Shown here in pieces: positions 29,764-39,304 of a stretch of 64,000 bases of DNA. The DNA comes from Methylotenera oryzisoli (GTDB taxonomy: Bacteria; Pseudomonadota; Gammaproteobacteria; Burkholderiales; Methylophilaceae), in contig CAMDTL010000001.1 in NCBI GenBank assembly GCA_945907735.1, positions 119,481-183,480 of the forward strand, read 5' to 3'. The notes beneath the pieces were generated by a model, which saw nothing but the letters and a program-made list of their open reading frames with translations, did not search any database and was not told the origin of the DNA. Each line of letters begins with the position of its first letter. Within the stretch, counting starts at the first letter, position 1. Both the position numbers and the translations under genes were made by a program.

Positions 29764-30411
29764 ATGCCAGATTGGAAAAAACTCATCGAAGGTAAGATTG
29801 CGATTGCCAAAAAAGGCACTGCTGCAGGCAAGCGGGGAGACAATATCCGCGTGCCTGCTGGGCAAAAGCAGGTGAGTAATTTCCCTGTATTAGATATGGG
29901 GATTAAACCTTGGATAGGTACCGGTGAGTGGCGGTTACGCGTGTATGGCTTGGTAGAAAACGAGCTGGATTTAGATTGGGTAGCCTACAAAGCGCTGCCG
30001 CAGATTACCGATATTTCTGATTTTCACTGTGTGACGCGTTGGAGCCAGCTAGATATGGACTGGCAAGGTGTACGCGCGCGCGATGTGCTGGCGCTGGCGA
30101 TGCCGCTAGCCAATGCTAAGCATGTCACCATGCACGGATATGATGGTTATACCACCAATTTGCCGCTAGAGGCTTTGTTAGATGATGATGTGCTGATTGC
30201 ACATTCCGTTTTAGGACAAACCTTAACCCAAGACCACGGTGGACCTGTGCGCATGGTGGTGCCAAAACGCTACGCTTGGAAAGGTGCAAAATGGCTAAAA
30301 GCTATTGAGTTACATGAGCATGACAGACGTGGATTTTGGGAAGTGCGTGGCTATCATAACGATGCTGACCCATTCTTAGAACAGCGTTTTAGTGATGATG
30401 AAGACATTTAA
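29764..30411 (+). CDS. Sulfite-oxidase-like molybdopterin oxidoreductase, cytoplasmic
   Basis: A 215-residue protein of the sulfite oxidase molybdopterin-binding fold (COG2041, MsrP-like). The probable Mo-ligating Cys89 is in DFHCVTRWSQLDMDW, and other family segments are YTTNLPLEALLDDDVLIA and GGPVRMVVPKRYAWKGAKWL. There is no Tat or Sec signal, so unlike MsrP it should stay in the cytoplasm, and no haem partner gene lies beside it. I use the ATG at 29764; a GTG just before it is also in frame. The substrate is unknown. Confidence 0.88.
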   Translation: MPDWKKLIEGKIAIAKKGTAAGKRGDNIRVPAGQKQVSNFPVLDMGIKPWIGTGEWRLRVYGLVENELDLDWVAYKALPQITDISDFHCVTRWSQLDMDWQGVRARDVLALAMPLANAKHVTMHGYDGYTTNLPLEALLDDDVLIAHSVLGQTLTQDHGGPVRMVVPKRYAWKGAKWLKAIELHEHDRRGFWEVRGYHNDADPFLEQRFSDDEDI

Positions 30412-30417
30412 TTAATT

Positions 30418-30753
30418 TTAGTAACTGGCTTTAGCACCAAGCATAATAATACCCGCACCCACTAAGCATACAGCTACCCCAATCAAATCAGTCGTAGTTG
30501 GTTTGACCGCATCTATCAACCACAACCAGCAAATAGCCACCCCAATGTAAACGCCGCCGTAAGCCGCATAAACTCTGCCTGCTGCGGTAGGGTGAATAGA
30601 CAGCAGCCAAACAAATAAACACAAGCTCAGCGCCGCTGGTAGCAGCAACCAAACAGAGCCGTTCTGCTTAAGCCATAAGTAAGGCAAATAGCAGCCGACA
30701 ACTTCTGCAATCGCGGTTGCGATAAATAGTCCAAATATTTTGGCGATTTCCAT
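30418..30753 (-). CDS. ynfA: YnfA-family small membrane protein (UPF0060)
   Basis: A 111-residue protein with four hydrophobic segments, matching the YnfA/UPF0060 family, which is distantly related to small multidrug transporters. Signature segments are [13 protein letters not shown] near residue 17, [13 protein letters not shown] near residue 60 and [15 protein letters not shown] near residue 80. A transport role is often proposed, but none is established. The 3' end faces the oxidoreductase gene six bases away. Confidence 0.9.
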   Translation of the reverse strand: MEIAKIFGLFIATAIAEVVGCYLPYLWLKQNGSVWLLLPAALSLCLFVWLLSIHPTAAGRVYAAYGGVYIGVAICWLWLIDAVKPTTTDLIGVAVCLVGAGIIMLGAKASY

Positions 30754-30791
30754 GTGAATTTAATATTTATGCAGCTTTAGTATAGAAGGCA

Positions 30792-31724
30792 TTATTGCTT
30801 TTCCCCCATCATTTTTTGAGTGAACATAAACACTGCAGCACAAATAGCACCAACCACTAAGCCCACCCAGGCATCAATTAACATGCTGCCAAGCATGCTT
30901 GCACCTGGTAAATGCTGTATTTTTCCAACTAAGTTTTCGCTGAAATGATGTACAAAAGGCAGGCCATGTCCAATAATACTTCCGCCTACTAAAAACATAG
31001 CGGCGGTACCCGCCACGCTTAAAAATCGCATTAATTTTGGCGCAAATGCCAATATACCCACACCAATTTTGCGTAGTAATTGTTTGTATATACTTTGACC
31101 TTTTTTAAGCATGAGATGCAAACCAAGGTCGTCCAACTTCACGATGCCAGCCACCAAGCCATAAACGCCAACGGTCATAATGAGTGCAATGGCAGATACC
31201 ACCGCAACTTGTTTGCTAAAAATTTCAGTGGCCACTGTACCCAGCGCAATCACAATAATCTCGGCTGATAATATAAAATCCGTTCTAATCGCGCCTTTGA
31301 TTTTATCTTTTTCTAGCGCGACCATATCAATTTTGGAGTCGGCTACTGCCTCTGCGATGGCTTGCTTATGTGATGCGTCGTCTTGTTTATGAAAAAATTT
31401 GTGCGTTAATTTTTCAGCACCTTCAAAACACAAATAGGTACCGCCTATCATTAACAATGGCGTAATCGCCCATGGTGCGAAATAACTAATTGTCAGCGCA
31501 GAAGGCACCAGAATTAACTTGTTGATAAACGAACCTTTGGCTACCGCCCACACTACAGGTAGCTCGCGACTGGCATCTACGCCAGATACTTGTTGTGCAT
31601 TAAGCGCCAAATCGTCGCCCAGCACACCAGCGATTTTTTTTGCCGCCACTTTGGTCATCACCGAGACATCATCCAGCATCGTGGTGATGTCGTCCAATAA
31701 CATGAGTAAACTGCCACCCGCCAT
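30792..31724 (-). CDS. DUF808 (YedI) family inner-membrane protein
   Basis: A 310-residue polytopic membrane protein. The N-terminus MAGGSLLMLLDDITTMLDDV and the KVAAKKIAGVLGDDLALNAQQV segment are diagnostic of the DUF808/YedI family. A charged stretch (residues 110-145) separates the first helices from a C-terminal membrane block. The function is unknown in all members I know. It lies about 38 bases upstream of ynfA on the same strand. Confidence 0.9.
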   Translation of the reverse strand: MAGGSLLMLLDDITTMLDDVSVMTKVAAKKIAGVLGDDLALNAQQVSGVDASRELPVVWAVAKGSFINKLILVPSALTISYFAPWAITPLLMIGGTYLCFEGAEKLTHKFFHKQDDASHKQAIAEAVADSKIDMVALEKDKIKGAIRTDFILSAEIIVIALGTVATEIFSKQVAVVSAIALIMTVGVYGLVAGIVKLDDLGLHLMLKKGQSIYKQLLRKIGVGILAFAPKLMRFLSVAGTAAMFLVGGSIIGHGLPFVHHFSENLVGKIQHLPGASMLGSMLIDAWVGLVVGAICAAVFMFTQKMMGEKQ

Positions 31725-31782
31725 ATTTAAGCCTTATTTTTTAAGTATTTTGCATTCTAACCAATAATGTTAAAATAAGCGG

Positions 31783-32214
31783 ATGTTGTCGCAAAAATTA
31801 TTCCGCTGGGTAAATAAGGTCGCGTTGTTTGCGATAGTATTTGCGTCGCTTGCGCCTAGCATCTCACATGCGTTGGTGGCACAACAAGGCACAAATACTT
31901 TTTCGCAAGAGCTGTGCGCCAGCGATGGTAAAAAAATTACCATTCAAGTGGTGACCAGCAAAGGTCAGCAATTAGCGACTGAGCTAAGCAAACAATCTTC
32001 TAGCGACAAAGTGCCAACTGGCATTCAACATCACTTACAGCATTGCTCGTTCTGTGCAAACCCCAGCACTGATGCGGCCATTCAAGCGCCTCATGCGTCA
32101 ATTATCGTACTGTTAGCGGCGCAAGCTAAAAAACAAGCAGTTGGAGTATTTGTTCACTTCACCAGTTTTTCTACACTTCCACCTCCCGCGCAAGCCCCAC
32201 CAAACTTCATCTAA
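31783..32214 (+). CDS. DUF2946-like secreted/membrane-anchored protein
   Basis: A 143-residue protein with one N-terminal hydrophobic segment (VALFAIVFASLAPSISHAL) and a probable signal cleavage after SHA. Further on it has HHLQHCSFCANP, a His/Cys cluster typical of DUF2946, and a second hydrophobic stretch (SIIVLLAAQAK). DUF2946 genes often sit beside copper-related or TonB-dependent receptor genes, as here. A metal-binding role at the periplasmic face is inferred from the His and Cys residues. Confidence 0.75.
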   Translation: MLSQKLFRWVNKVALFAIVFASLAPSISHALVAQQGTNTFSQELCASDGKKITIQVVTSKGQQLATELSKQSSSDKVPTGIQHHLQHCSFCANPSTDAAIQAPHASIIVLLAAQAKKQAVGVFVHFTSFSTLPPPAQAPPNFI

Positions 32215-32225
32215 AACAACCTGAA

Positions 32226-32248
32226 TTTAGGCTTCTTACAAAGCCTAG
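32226..32248 (+). promoter_or_regulatory. Hairpin between the DUF2946 gene and the TonB receptor gene
   Basis: TTTAGGCTT, CTTACA and AAGCCTAG form a short stem-loop in the 69-base gap. No T-run follows, so it may be an mRNA-processing or attenuation element rather than a terminator. Confidence 0.4.
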
Positions 32249-32283
32249 CTTGATATATTGAGTTGATTTTATTTGGAGTGAAA

Positions 32284-34581
32284 GTGAACAAAACCCTGTA
32301 CTGGTACGTTTTAGGCGTACTTTTAAGCTTGAACCAATCTGCGTTGGCCGAGCACAATGAACAAATTGAGCTAGACGATGTGACAGTGACCGCGCCGCTC
32401 GATAGCCGTATTATTCGTTATCCTGCCACTGTTGAAACCTATAACAAACAACAGATTCAGGATACTGTTAACGCCACAACCTCGATGCAAACCTTGAAAT
32501 ATTTACCAAGTTTTCAGGTGCGCGAGCGTTATATTGGCGACCGCAATGGTCCGATTGCTACGCGTACTACAGGCACACTTTCAAGTGCGCAAACTATGCT
32601 GTATGCCGATGGGGTGTTGTTATCTAACTTGCTTGGCAACTCTTATAGCTTTCCGCCGCGCTGGGGCTTTGTAAGCCCAGAAGAAATTGAAAGCGTGAGC
32701 ATTTTATATGGTCCATTTTCTGCCTTATATGCAGGTAACTCGTTTGGCGGCGTGGTGAATTTAAATACGCGCATGCCAACAAAATTAGAAGCACACGCCA
32801 ATGCGCAGGGTTTTGCGCAGAATTTTGAGTTGTATGGCACCGATAAAACAGTAAATGGCAACCATGAAACCGCTTCTATAGGTAGTAAAGTCGACGATTT
32901 AAGCTTTTTGTTGAGTGTGGACAGGCTTGAATCCGAGAGCCAGCCCATGCAGTTTGCGAATGCGCTGCAACCGACCATGAAAACAGTTTCCCATCCAGTT
33001 GTGACGGGGGCGTATACAGATAAAGATCAAATCAATAAAAACCGCCTGACATTTGGTGCAACGGGTTTTGATAAGAGCGAGCAAATTAATACCAAAGTTA
33101 AGCTAGCCTACGATATTACGCCCCAAATCAAAGCTACTTATAGCTTAGGCCTTTGGGATTTAGATAGCCGCGTGGAGGTAGAAAGTTATATTAAAAATGC
33201 AGCTACTGGTCAGAAAGTTTTCAATGGCGCAGTCAACTTTGGCGGTTTTGCGTATACCGTATCTGGCTTCACACCGTCTGAAGCAGAAGCTTTGCATGTG
33301 ATGCAAGCCTTAGACGTTAAATCAAATACCAAAGGCTTTTTTGATTGGCAAGTGACACTTTCTGATTACGATTATCAAAAAGATAAAAATAGTCAGTCTA
33401 CTGGAGTGGGTAATCCTTATGTCACACGCGCTGGACGAGTGGTCAATCAAAATGGTACAGGTTGGACAGTGTTTGATACGCGTGGCACGCTACGCCCCGT
33501 GGATGGCAATGGCGACCAGCACGTGATTGATGTTGGTTATCATATTGATAACTATACACTGCATAGCCAAACCAATAACACTGCGGATTGGAAGACTGGT
33601 CAAAAAGGCACATTATTTGGAAGTTCTCGCGGTGAAACCCAAGCTCAAGCTTTATATGCGCAAGATAAATGGCAAATTAACCCGGAGTGGGCGCTTACTT
33701 TTGGTGGCAGAACGGAACACTGGGAGGCGAGTGAGGGTAGGAATCAGACAGCGACAAGTACGGTTAATTATCAAACGCAATCTGAAACTAAGTTTTCACC
33801 AAAAGTATCACTAAGTTTTGAGCCAGTACCTGCTTGGGGATTTAGAGCAGCGGCTGGGCAGGCGCTCCGTTTCCCTACCGTGAGTGAGTTATATCAACAG
33901 TTGAGTCAAGGCGGCTCTCTGGTGGAGAATAATCCACACTTAAAGCCAGAAGAAGTGATTTCGGGTGAACTCACCGCTGAGCGAAGATTCGCCAATGGTT
34001 TGTTGCGTGCCAGCTTGTTCCACGAAAGCAAATACGATGCGTTAATTAGTCAAACTGTAGGTAATGGTGCTTCAATTCCATTCGGCACGGGTACTTGTGC
34101 CGTCACCATTTGTTCGTTTATTCAAAATGTTGACCATGTGCGCACCAATGGCATTGAGTTTTCGACCATTTGGGAGAATGTTGGGATTCATGGCCTGGAT
34201 ATTTTGGCCAATGCAACTTTTACTGATGCCGAGATCTTACGTAATGATTTAAACCCCGCAACCCATGGCAACAAACCGTTGCGTATCCCAAAACAGCAGT
34301 ACAAAGTGGCCGCAACTTATCACCAAGGGAATAATTTCACTTATACGTTGGCAGCGCGTTACAGCGGCAGGCAGTACAATACGCTGGATAACACCGATGT
34401 GAATCCAGGTACGTTTGGTGGAACGAGCAAGTTTTTTATTGTGGATGTGAAAGCCAATTACAAATTTGCAGATAGATTTACAGCAAGTATTGGTGTGGAC
34501 AATTTGAACAATTACAAAGCGTATGTATTTCATCCGTATCCACAGCGCACGGGTTATTTACAGCTAAAGTTTAATTACTAA
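32284..34581 (+). CDS. TonB-dependent outer-membrane receptor, metal/siderophore type
   Basis: A 765-residue TonB-dependent receptor. A signal peptide (YWYVLGVLLSLNQSALA) is followed by a TonB box-like DDVTVTA, a plug domain (residues 40-160, including SVSILYGPFSALYAGNSFGGVVNL) and a 22-strand barrel ending in an aromatic residue (LQLKFNY). I chose the GTG at 32284, with GGAG five bases upstream; the frame is open to a TTG at 32263. The neighbours suggest transport of a metal, perhaps copper, or a metal chelate. No regulator or inner-membrane importer is adjacent. Confidence 0.88.
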   Translation: MNKTLYWYVLGVLLSLNQSALAEHNEQIELDDVTVTAPLDSRIIRYPATVETYNKQQIQDTVNATTSMQTLKYLPSFQVRERYIGDRNGPIATRTTGTLSSAQTMLYADGVLLSNLLGNSYSFPPRWGFVSPEEIESVSILYGPFSALYAGNSFGGVVNLNTRMPTKLEAHANAQGFAQNFELYGTDKTVNGNHETASIGSKVDDLSFLLSVDRLESESQPMQFANALQPTMKTVSHPVVTGAYTDKDQINKNRLTFGATGFDKSEQINTKVKLAYDITPQIKATYSLGLWDLDSRVEVESYIKNAATGQKVFNGAVNFGGFAYTVSGFTPSEAEALHVMQALDVKSNTKGFFDWQVTLSDYDYQKDKNSQSTGVGNPYVTRAGRVVNQNGTGWTVFDTRGTLRPVDGNGDQHVIDVGYHIDNYTLHSQTNNTADWKTGQKGTLFGSSRGETQAQALYAQDKWQINPEWALTFGGRTEHWEASEGRNQTATSTVNYQTQSETKFSPKVSLSFEPVPAWGFRAAAGQALRFPTVSELYQQLSQGGSLVENNPHLKPEEVISGELTAERRFANGLLRASLFHESKYDALISQTVGNGASIPFGTGTCAVTICSFIQNVDHVRTNGIEFSTIWENVGIHGLDILANATFTDAEILRNDLNPATHGNKPLRIPKQQYKVAATYHQGNNFTYTLAARYSGRQYNTLDNTDVNPGTFGGTSKFFIVDVKANYKFADRFTASIGVDNLNNYKAYVFHPYPQRTGYLQLKFNY

Positions 34582-34585
34582 CAAC

Positions 34586-34612
34586 CATTATTCTCGCGAA
34601 GGCGGAAATCCA
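34586..34612. repeat. dRS3-like repeat arm
   Basis: CATTATTCTCGCGAAGGCGG followed by AAATCCA lies between the TonB receptor and the propeller gene. It matches one arm of the repeat at 11341-11414 and the general form ATTCYCGC...GCGGGAATCC. Confidence 0.55.
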
Positions 34613-34629
34613 TTTTCAGGATAAAATTA

Positions 34630-35817
34630 ATGCGCTATTTTTTATTGATATTGAGTTTTTTGTTTGCGTTAAATGCGCTTGCGCACGAAGCGCACACCAT
34701 GCCGCAAAAGAGCACGTTGGCTATTAGCGTGGCATTTGATAGTGCTGGCACGCTTTGGCGCGCCAGTGTGCATGAAGGCTTTGTGCAAGTAGATAAAAGT
34801 AGCGATTTAGGTAAAACTTTTTCTAAACCTGTAAAAGTAAATCAAACCGAGCAAAAAATAGGCGCAGAGGGCGAAGCGCGACCTAAAATAGCTATCGGCC
34901 TAGAAGGCAATATCTACCTGACCTGGACGCAAGCCTTAAAAACGCCGTATGCAGGCTATATCTGGTTTGCACGCTCTGTTGACGGCGGTAAAAGTTTTGA
35001 AAAACCTTACATTGTGCATCAAGACCGCGCCGAGATTACCCATCGATTTGATGCGTTAAACCTTGCACCTAATGGCAATATTACCGTCACTTGGATAGAT
35101 AAACGCGATTTAATTGCTGCCGAAGCTACGGGTAAAAAATATGATGGGGCGGCGATTTATTATGCGGTTTCTGCTGATAAAGGCGCAAGTTTTAAGCCCG
35201 AGCAAAAACTTGCTGACAGCACCTGTGAATGTTGTCGCATTGTGACGACTAACAAGCCAGATGGTACTGTTGTAGCACTTTGGCGGCATGTGTTTGCAGG
35301 TAGCGAGCGCGACCACATGATTGCGGAAATTCCAAAAGATGGTGCAAAAGCAGAGCTGCATCGCGCGACTTTTGGACATTGGGTGATTGACGGTTGTCCG
35401 CACCACGGCGCGGCAATAGCCAGTGGCGGTGAGGACGCAAGTTGGTGGGGCTATCACATGGCCTATTTTGATGGTAATGATAAGAAGCCAGGTTTGTATT
35501 ACAGCCGTATGGATGGTGTGGCGTGGGCAAGTTCGCCCGCTAAAAAGTTTGGTGATAACACCAAACAAGCTGGGCATCCTTCTATTTTAAGCTCAGATGA
35601 GCATGTTTGGCTGGTTTGGCGTGAGATTAAAGACGGCAAAACCAGCATCTTGGGCATGCTTTCTGACGATGGCGGAAAAAACTGGCATGATGCCAAAACC
35701 CTTGCGAATTCTAGTGCTAGAGTCGACTACCCAATTTTAGTTGCGCATAAAACATCCACGTATTTGGTGTGGAACACGCAACAAGGAGGTTTGCAAGTGT
35801 TGTTGTTAACAAAATAG
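34630..35817 (+). CDS. Secreted Asp-box (sialidase-like) beta-propeller with cysteine/histidine clusters
   Basis: A 395-residue exported protein (signal FLLILSFLFALNALA). Four Asp-box repeats are visible: SSDLGKTF (57-64), SVDGGKSF (116-123), SADKGASF (181-188) and SDDGGKNW near 355, so a six-bladed propeller is likely. I do not see the arginine triad of true sialidases with confidence. Two clusters stand out: CECC (199-202) and GCPHHG (255-260), and the mature N-terminus is HEAHTM. These could bind metal. It follows the TonB receptor by 48 bases; a role in surface or periplasmic metal handling is inferred. Confidence 0.75.
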   Translation: MRYFLLILSFLFALNALAHEAHTMPQKSTLAISVAFDSAGTLWRASVHEGFVQVDKSSDLGKTFSKPVKVNQTEQKIGAEGEARPKIAIGLEGNIYLTWTQALKTPYAGYIWFARSVDGGKSFEKPYIVHQDRAEITHRFDALNLAPNGNITVTWIDKRDLIAAEATGKKYDGAAIYYAVSADKGASFKPEQKLADSTCECCRIVTTNKPDGTVVALWRHVFAGSERDHMIAEIPKDGAKAELHRATFGHWVIDGCPHHGAAIASGGEDASWWGYHMAYFDGNDKKPGLYYSRMDGVAWASSPAKKFGDNTKQAGHPSILSSDEHVWLVWREIKDGKTSILGMLSDDGGKNWHDAKTLANSSARVDYPILVAHKTSTYLVWNTQQGGLQVLLLTK

Positions 35818-35821
35818 CGCT

Positions 35822-35850
35822 CATTGTAATCTGCAAAAATTGCCCCACTT
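35822..35850 (+). promoter_or_regulatory. Possible heat-shock (sigma32) promoter of clpB
   Basis: CATTGTAAT (-35-like) and CCCCACTT (-10-like, 35843-35850) are spaced about as expected for RpoH promoters, whose elements are CTTGAAA and CCCCATNT. The match at -35 is poor; position and gene make it plausible. Confidence 0.4.
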
Positions 35851-35880
35851 TAGTATCAAGAGGTATTAAAGGAGCTTCAC

Positions 35881-38463
35881 ATGCGATTTGACAAACTGAC
35901 CACCAAATTTCAACAAGCGTTAAATGATGCGCAAAGCTTAGCTGTTGGCGCAGATAACACGGCGATTGAGCCTCAGCACCTACTTCTGGTAATGTTGCAA
36001 GAAGATAACGGCGGTGCGGCTTCCTTGCTTTTAAAGTCTGGTGTGCAGCTTAATGCGCTTAAAACTAGCCTAACTACCGCCATCTCAAACTTGTCAAAAT
36101 CAGCCAACACCAGTGGTGAAATTGCTATTTCTCGCGACCTGAATAACTTACTCAATGTCACTGACAAACTCGCGCAAAAGCGCGGCGATGCTTACATTGC
36201 CAGTGAGATGTTTTTATTGGCATTGAGTGATGACAAAGGTGAAACAGGCAAATTATTAAAGCAAAACGGCCTAACAAAAAATGCTCTGGAGGCTAGCATC
36301 CATGCGGTTCGTGGTGATGCACATATTGACAACCAAGAAGCTGAAGCGCAGCGTGAAGCGCTTAAAAAATACACCCTAGATTTAACCGAGCGCGCAAGAA
36401 TGGGTAAACTCGATCCCGTCATTGGACGCGATGATGAAATTCGTCGCACCATTCAAGTGTTACAACGTCGCACTAAAAATAACCCAGTGCTCATCGGTGA
36501 GCCAGGCGTGGGTAAAACCGCCATTGTAGAAGGCTTGGCGCAGCGCATTGTGAATGGCGAGGTACCAGAGTCGCTGAAAGGCAAAAAAGTTTTATCTTTA
36601 GATATGGCGGCGTTACTGGCGGGCGCTAAATATCGCGGCGATTTTGAAGAACGCTTAAAAGCGGTGCTGAAAGAGCTGGCGCAAGATGAAGGCCAAACTA
36701 TCGTTTTCATAGACGAGCTTCACACCATGGTCGGCGCTGGCAAAGCCGAAGGTGCGATGGATGCTGGCAATATGCTTAAACCTGCGCTGGCGCGAGGTGA
36801 GTTGCATTGCGTTGGCGCGACCACGTTGGATGAGTATCGCAAATATGTTGAAAAAGACGCAGCACTGGAAAGACGTTTCCAAAAAGTGCTGGTGGATGAG
36901 CCGAGTGTTGAGGCTACCATCGCCATTTTGCGCGGCTTGCAAGAAAAGTATGAGTTGCATCATGGCGTGGAAATTACCGACCCTGCGATTGTGGCGGCGG
37001 CTGAGCTTAGTCATCGATATATTACCGACCGCTTCTTACCCGATAAAGCCATTGATTTGATTGATGAAGCGGCCAGTCGCATCAAAATGGAAATTGATTC
37101 CAAGCCAGAAGTGCTGGATAAGCTGGAGCGTCGCTTGATTCAGCTCAAAATTGAGCGCGAAGCGGTGCGCCGTGAAAAAGATGAAGGCAGCAAAAAACGC
37201 TTTGGCTTGATTGAAGAGGAAATCACCAAACTTGAAAAAGAATACGCCGATTTAGAGGAAATTTGGAAAGCCGAAAAAGCGCAAGTGCAAGGTAGCGCGC
37301 ACGTTAAAGAAGCTATTGAGAAAATAAAGTTTGAGATGGAAGAAGCCACCCGTAAAGGTGAATGGCAAAAGGTTTCAGAGTTGCAATATGGCAAACTGCC
37401 ACAGCTAGAAGTCCAGCTAGCCTCTAGTGTTGAATCAAGCGCAGAAAAAGGCAAACATAGAATGTTGCGCACCGAAGTCGGCGCGGATGAAATTGCCGAA
37501 GTGGTGAGCCGCGCGACGGGTATTCCCGTCAGCAAGATGATGACGGGCGAGCGTGAAAAACTGCTAACCATGGAAGACAAACTGCACGAAAGAGTCGTCG
37601 GTCAAGATGAGGCAGTACGACTGGTTTCTGACGCGATTCGTCGTTCTCGCTCAGGCTTGGGCGACCCCAATCGTCCTTACGGCAGTTTTTTATTCTTAGG
37701 CCCAACCGGTGTCGGTAAAACCGAGTTGTGTAAAGCCTTGGCAAATTTTCTATTCGATTCCGAAGACCATTTAATTCGTATCGACATGAGCGAATTTATG
37801 GAGAAACACAGTGTTGCGCGCATGATAGGTGCGCCGCCTGGCTATGTGGGCTATGAAGAAGGCGGCACTCTGACCGAATCGGTTCGCCGCAAACCATACA
37901 GCGTGATTTTGCTGGATGAAATTGAAAAAGCGCATCCTGATGTTTTTAATGTATTGTTGCAGGTATTGGATGACGGTCGCTTAACCGATGGCCAAGGTCG
38001 TACCGTGAATTTTAAAAATACGGTGATTATCATGACCTCGAATTTGGGCTCGCAAATGATACAAAGCATGGCGGATCAAGACTATCAATTAGTCAAACTT
38101 GCGGTCATGGGCGAAGTAAAAGCGCATTTTAGACCGGAGTTCGTCAATCGTATTGATGAGGTGGTCGTTTTTCATAGTCTAGATGAAGCGAACGTGAAAT
38201 CGATTGCAAATATTCAATTGCAATTGCTCATCAAGCGCTTGCACACGATGGAAATTGACGTGGCGATTTCGGAGGCAGCCTTGGCGGAAATTGCCAGCGC
38301 GGGTTTTGACCCAGTATATGGCGCGCGGCCGCTTAAACGCGCGATTCAAAGTGAGATTGAAAACCCACTGGCACGCGAAATTTTGGCAGGAAATTTTGTG
38401 GCGAAAGATACGGTCGTCATAGATTGTATGGCAGGAAAAATGACCTTTAACAAGGAATACTAA
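35881..38463 (+). CDS. clpB: ATP-dependent disaggregase ClpB
   Basis: An 860-residue Hsp100 chaperone that works with DnaK to dissolve aggregates. Order: N domain (1-145), first AAA+ module with Walker [10 protein letters not shown] (about 206-214), a coiled-coil middle domain (about 405-525, [22 protein letters not shown] start), and a second AAA+ module with Walker [10 protein letters not shown] near residue 608. The pore loop is [10 protein letters not shown] dispersed-motif copy at 36288-36312 encodes EASIHAVRG just before the linker; relatives usually have EAxIDAVRGG there, so His replaces Asp. AAAGGAG lies seven bases before the ATG. Confidence 0.97.
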   Translation: MRFDKLTTKFQQALNDAQSLAVGADNTAIEPQHLLLVMLQEDNGGAASLLLKSGVQLNALKTSLTTAISNLSKSANTSGEIAISRDLNNLLNVTDKLAQKRGDAYIASEMFLLALSDDKGETGKLLKQNGLTKNALEASIHAVRGDAHIDNQEAEAQREALKKYTLDLTERARMGKLDPVIGRDDEIRRTIQVLQRRTKNNPVLIGEPGVGKTAIVEGLAQRIVNGEVPESLKGKKVLSLDMAALLAGAKYRGDFEERLKAVLKELAQDEGQTIVFIDELHTMVGAGKAEGAMDAGNMLKPALARGELHCVGATTLDEYRKYVEKDAALERRFQKVLVDEPSVEATIAILRGLQEKYELHHGVEITDPAIVAAAELSHRYITDRFLPDKAIDLIDEAASRIKMEIDSKPEVLDKLERRLIQLKIEREAVRREKDEGSKKRFGLIEEEITKLEKEYADLEEIWKAEKAQVQGSAHVKEAIEKIKFEMEEATRKGEWQKVSELQYGKLPQLEVQLASSVESSAEKGKHRMLRTEVGADEIAEVVSRATGIPVSKMMTGEREKLLTMEDKLHERVVGQDEAVRLVSDAIRRSRSGLGDPNRPYGSFLFLGPTGVGKTELCKALANFLFDSEDHLIRIDMSEFMEKHSVARMIGAPPGYVGYEEGGTLTESVRRKPYSVILLDEIEKAHPDVFNVLLQVLDDGRLTDGQGRTVNFKNTVIIMTSNLGSQMIQSMADQDYQLVKLAVMGEVKAHFRPEFVNRIDEVVVFHSLDEANVKSIANIQLQLLIKRLHTMEIDVAISEAALAEIASAGFDPVYGARPLKRAIQSEIENPLAREILAGNFVAKDTVVIDCMAGKMTFNKEY
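36288..36312 (-). repeat. Dispersed 25-bp motif, copy 6 (in clpB)
   Basis: On the minus strand ACCGCATGGATGCTAGC, 18 of 25. Encodes A-S-I-H-A on the plus strand. Confidence 0.5.
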
Positions 38464-38579
38464 TCATCAAAATATGCATGTAGAGTCATATTATTTCTCC
38501 TTGCTGACAATATTAACTAACTTTAACGCATCAGCGGATGAGTAAGTTGTGCTAATGTTATTAGATGAGGATTTTGAAA

Positions 38580-38999
38580 ATGCAGCAATTCACGCAACAA
38601 ATCAGTGTAAAAGCGCAAGGGCGCAAGCTTTACGACATTACGCCACAAGTGCTTAATTGGGTGAATGGGCTTGGTTTACACACAGGCTTGCTCACCCTGT
38701 ATATTCAACATACTTCCGCCAGTTTGTTGATTAACGAGAATTACGATGCTGACGTGTTGGTGGATATGGAGGCATTTTTTAATCGCTTGGTACCCGATGG
38801 GGACGCGCTTTTTATCCACACAGTGGAAGGCTCAGATGACATGCCTGCGCATGTGCGCACGGCGTTGACGCAAACCAGTTTGTCGATTCCCCTTATCGAA
38901 AACAAAGTCGCGCTTGGTCAATGGCAAGGCATTTTCCTGTTTGAGCATCGGCATGCGGCCATGACGCGGCGCGTGTTATTGCATGTCCTTGGTGAATAA
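38580..38999 (+). CDS. YjbQ family protein (UPF0047)
   Basis: A 139-residue protein of the YjbQ/UPF0047 family. Diagnostic segments are IQHTSASLLINENYDADVLVDME near residues 40-62, then the H(T)VEGSDDMPAHV active-site-like stretch and GTWQGI-type GQWQGIFLFEHR at the end. Members have weak thiamine-phosphate-synthase activity in vitro; the physiological role is unclear. I use the ATG at 38580 with GAGGA eight bases upstream; an earlier in-frame ATG at 38565 is less well placed. Confidence 0.9.
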   Translation: MQQFTQQISVKAQGRKLYDITPQVLNWVNGLGLHTGLLTLYIQHTSASLLINENYDADVLVDMEAFFNRLVPDGDALFIHTVEGSDDMPAHVRTALTQTSLSIPLIENKVALGQWQGIFLFEHRHAAMTRRVLLHVLGE

Positions 39000-39304
39000 A
39001 CCTGGTGAGTATTCAATACTTACTGAAGGTCGCACTTTAACGGTGCTGTAGCGCTATATTTTATCGTGCCGCTGGTTATCGCAATAGCCCTACGCCAAAG
39101 GCCAGCTTATTGCAAACCACTACCAATAAATGGATGTAAGGATCAGTTAAGTTAAATTTAAAAAAATTAGCGTATTTGACTTTAAATCTACAAATTTGCC
39201 CAAACCTTGTGTATATTGGCTTGTTTTTTGCGTTAATCGTTTAGGCGTATTTGTCTAAACAGCATTAAGTGGTCAAATTTATAAATTAACTTATGGGAAT
39301 TATT
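39000..39304. other. 305-base intergenic region before the small lipoprotein gene
   Basis: The stretch has no convincing ORF or RNA gene on either strand. It is AT-rich toward the lipoprotein gene. A 12-base direct repeat with one mismatch, GCGTATTTGACT (from 39170) and GCGTATTTGTCT (from 39245), lies in it, 75 bases apart, and could be a regulator site. I cannot name a -10/-35 pair with confidence. Confidence 0.45.

Noticed and set aside
29764..30411. Catalytic subunit of the MsrPQ system
   Set aside because: There is no Tat signal and no haem-binding membrane partner gene, so only the fold-level call is kept.
35490..35520. A further motif copy in the propeller gene (CCGTATGGATGGTGTGG)
   Set aside because: Only the first ten core bases match and the right half is absent, so it is not distinguishable from chance.
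34630..35817. True sialidase
   Set aside because: Asp-boxes are present, but I could not place the arginine triad and the Cys/His clusters argue for another role.
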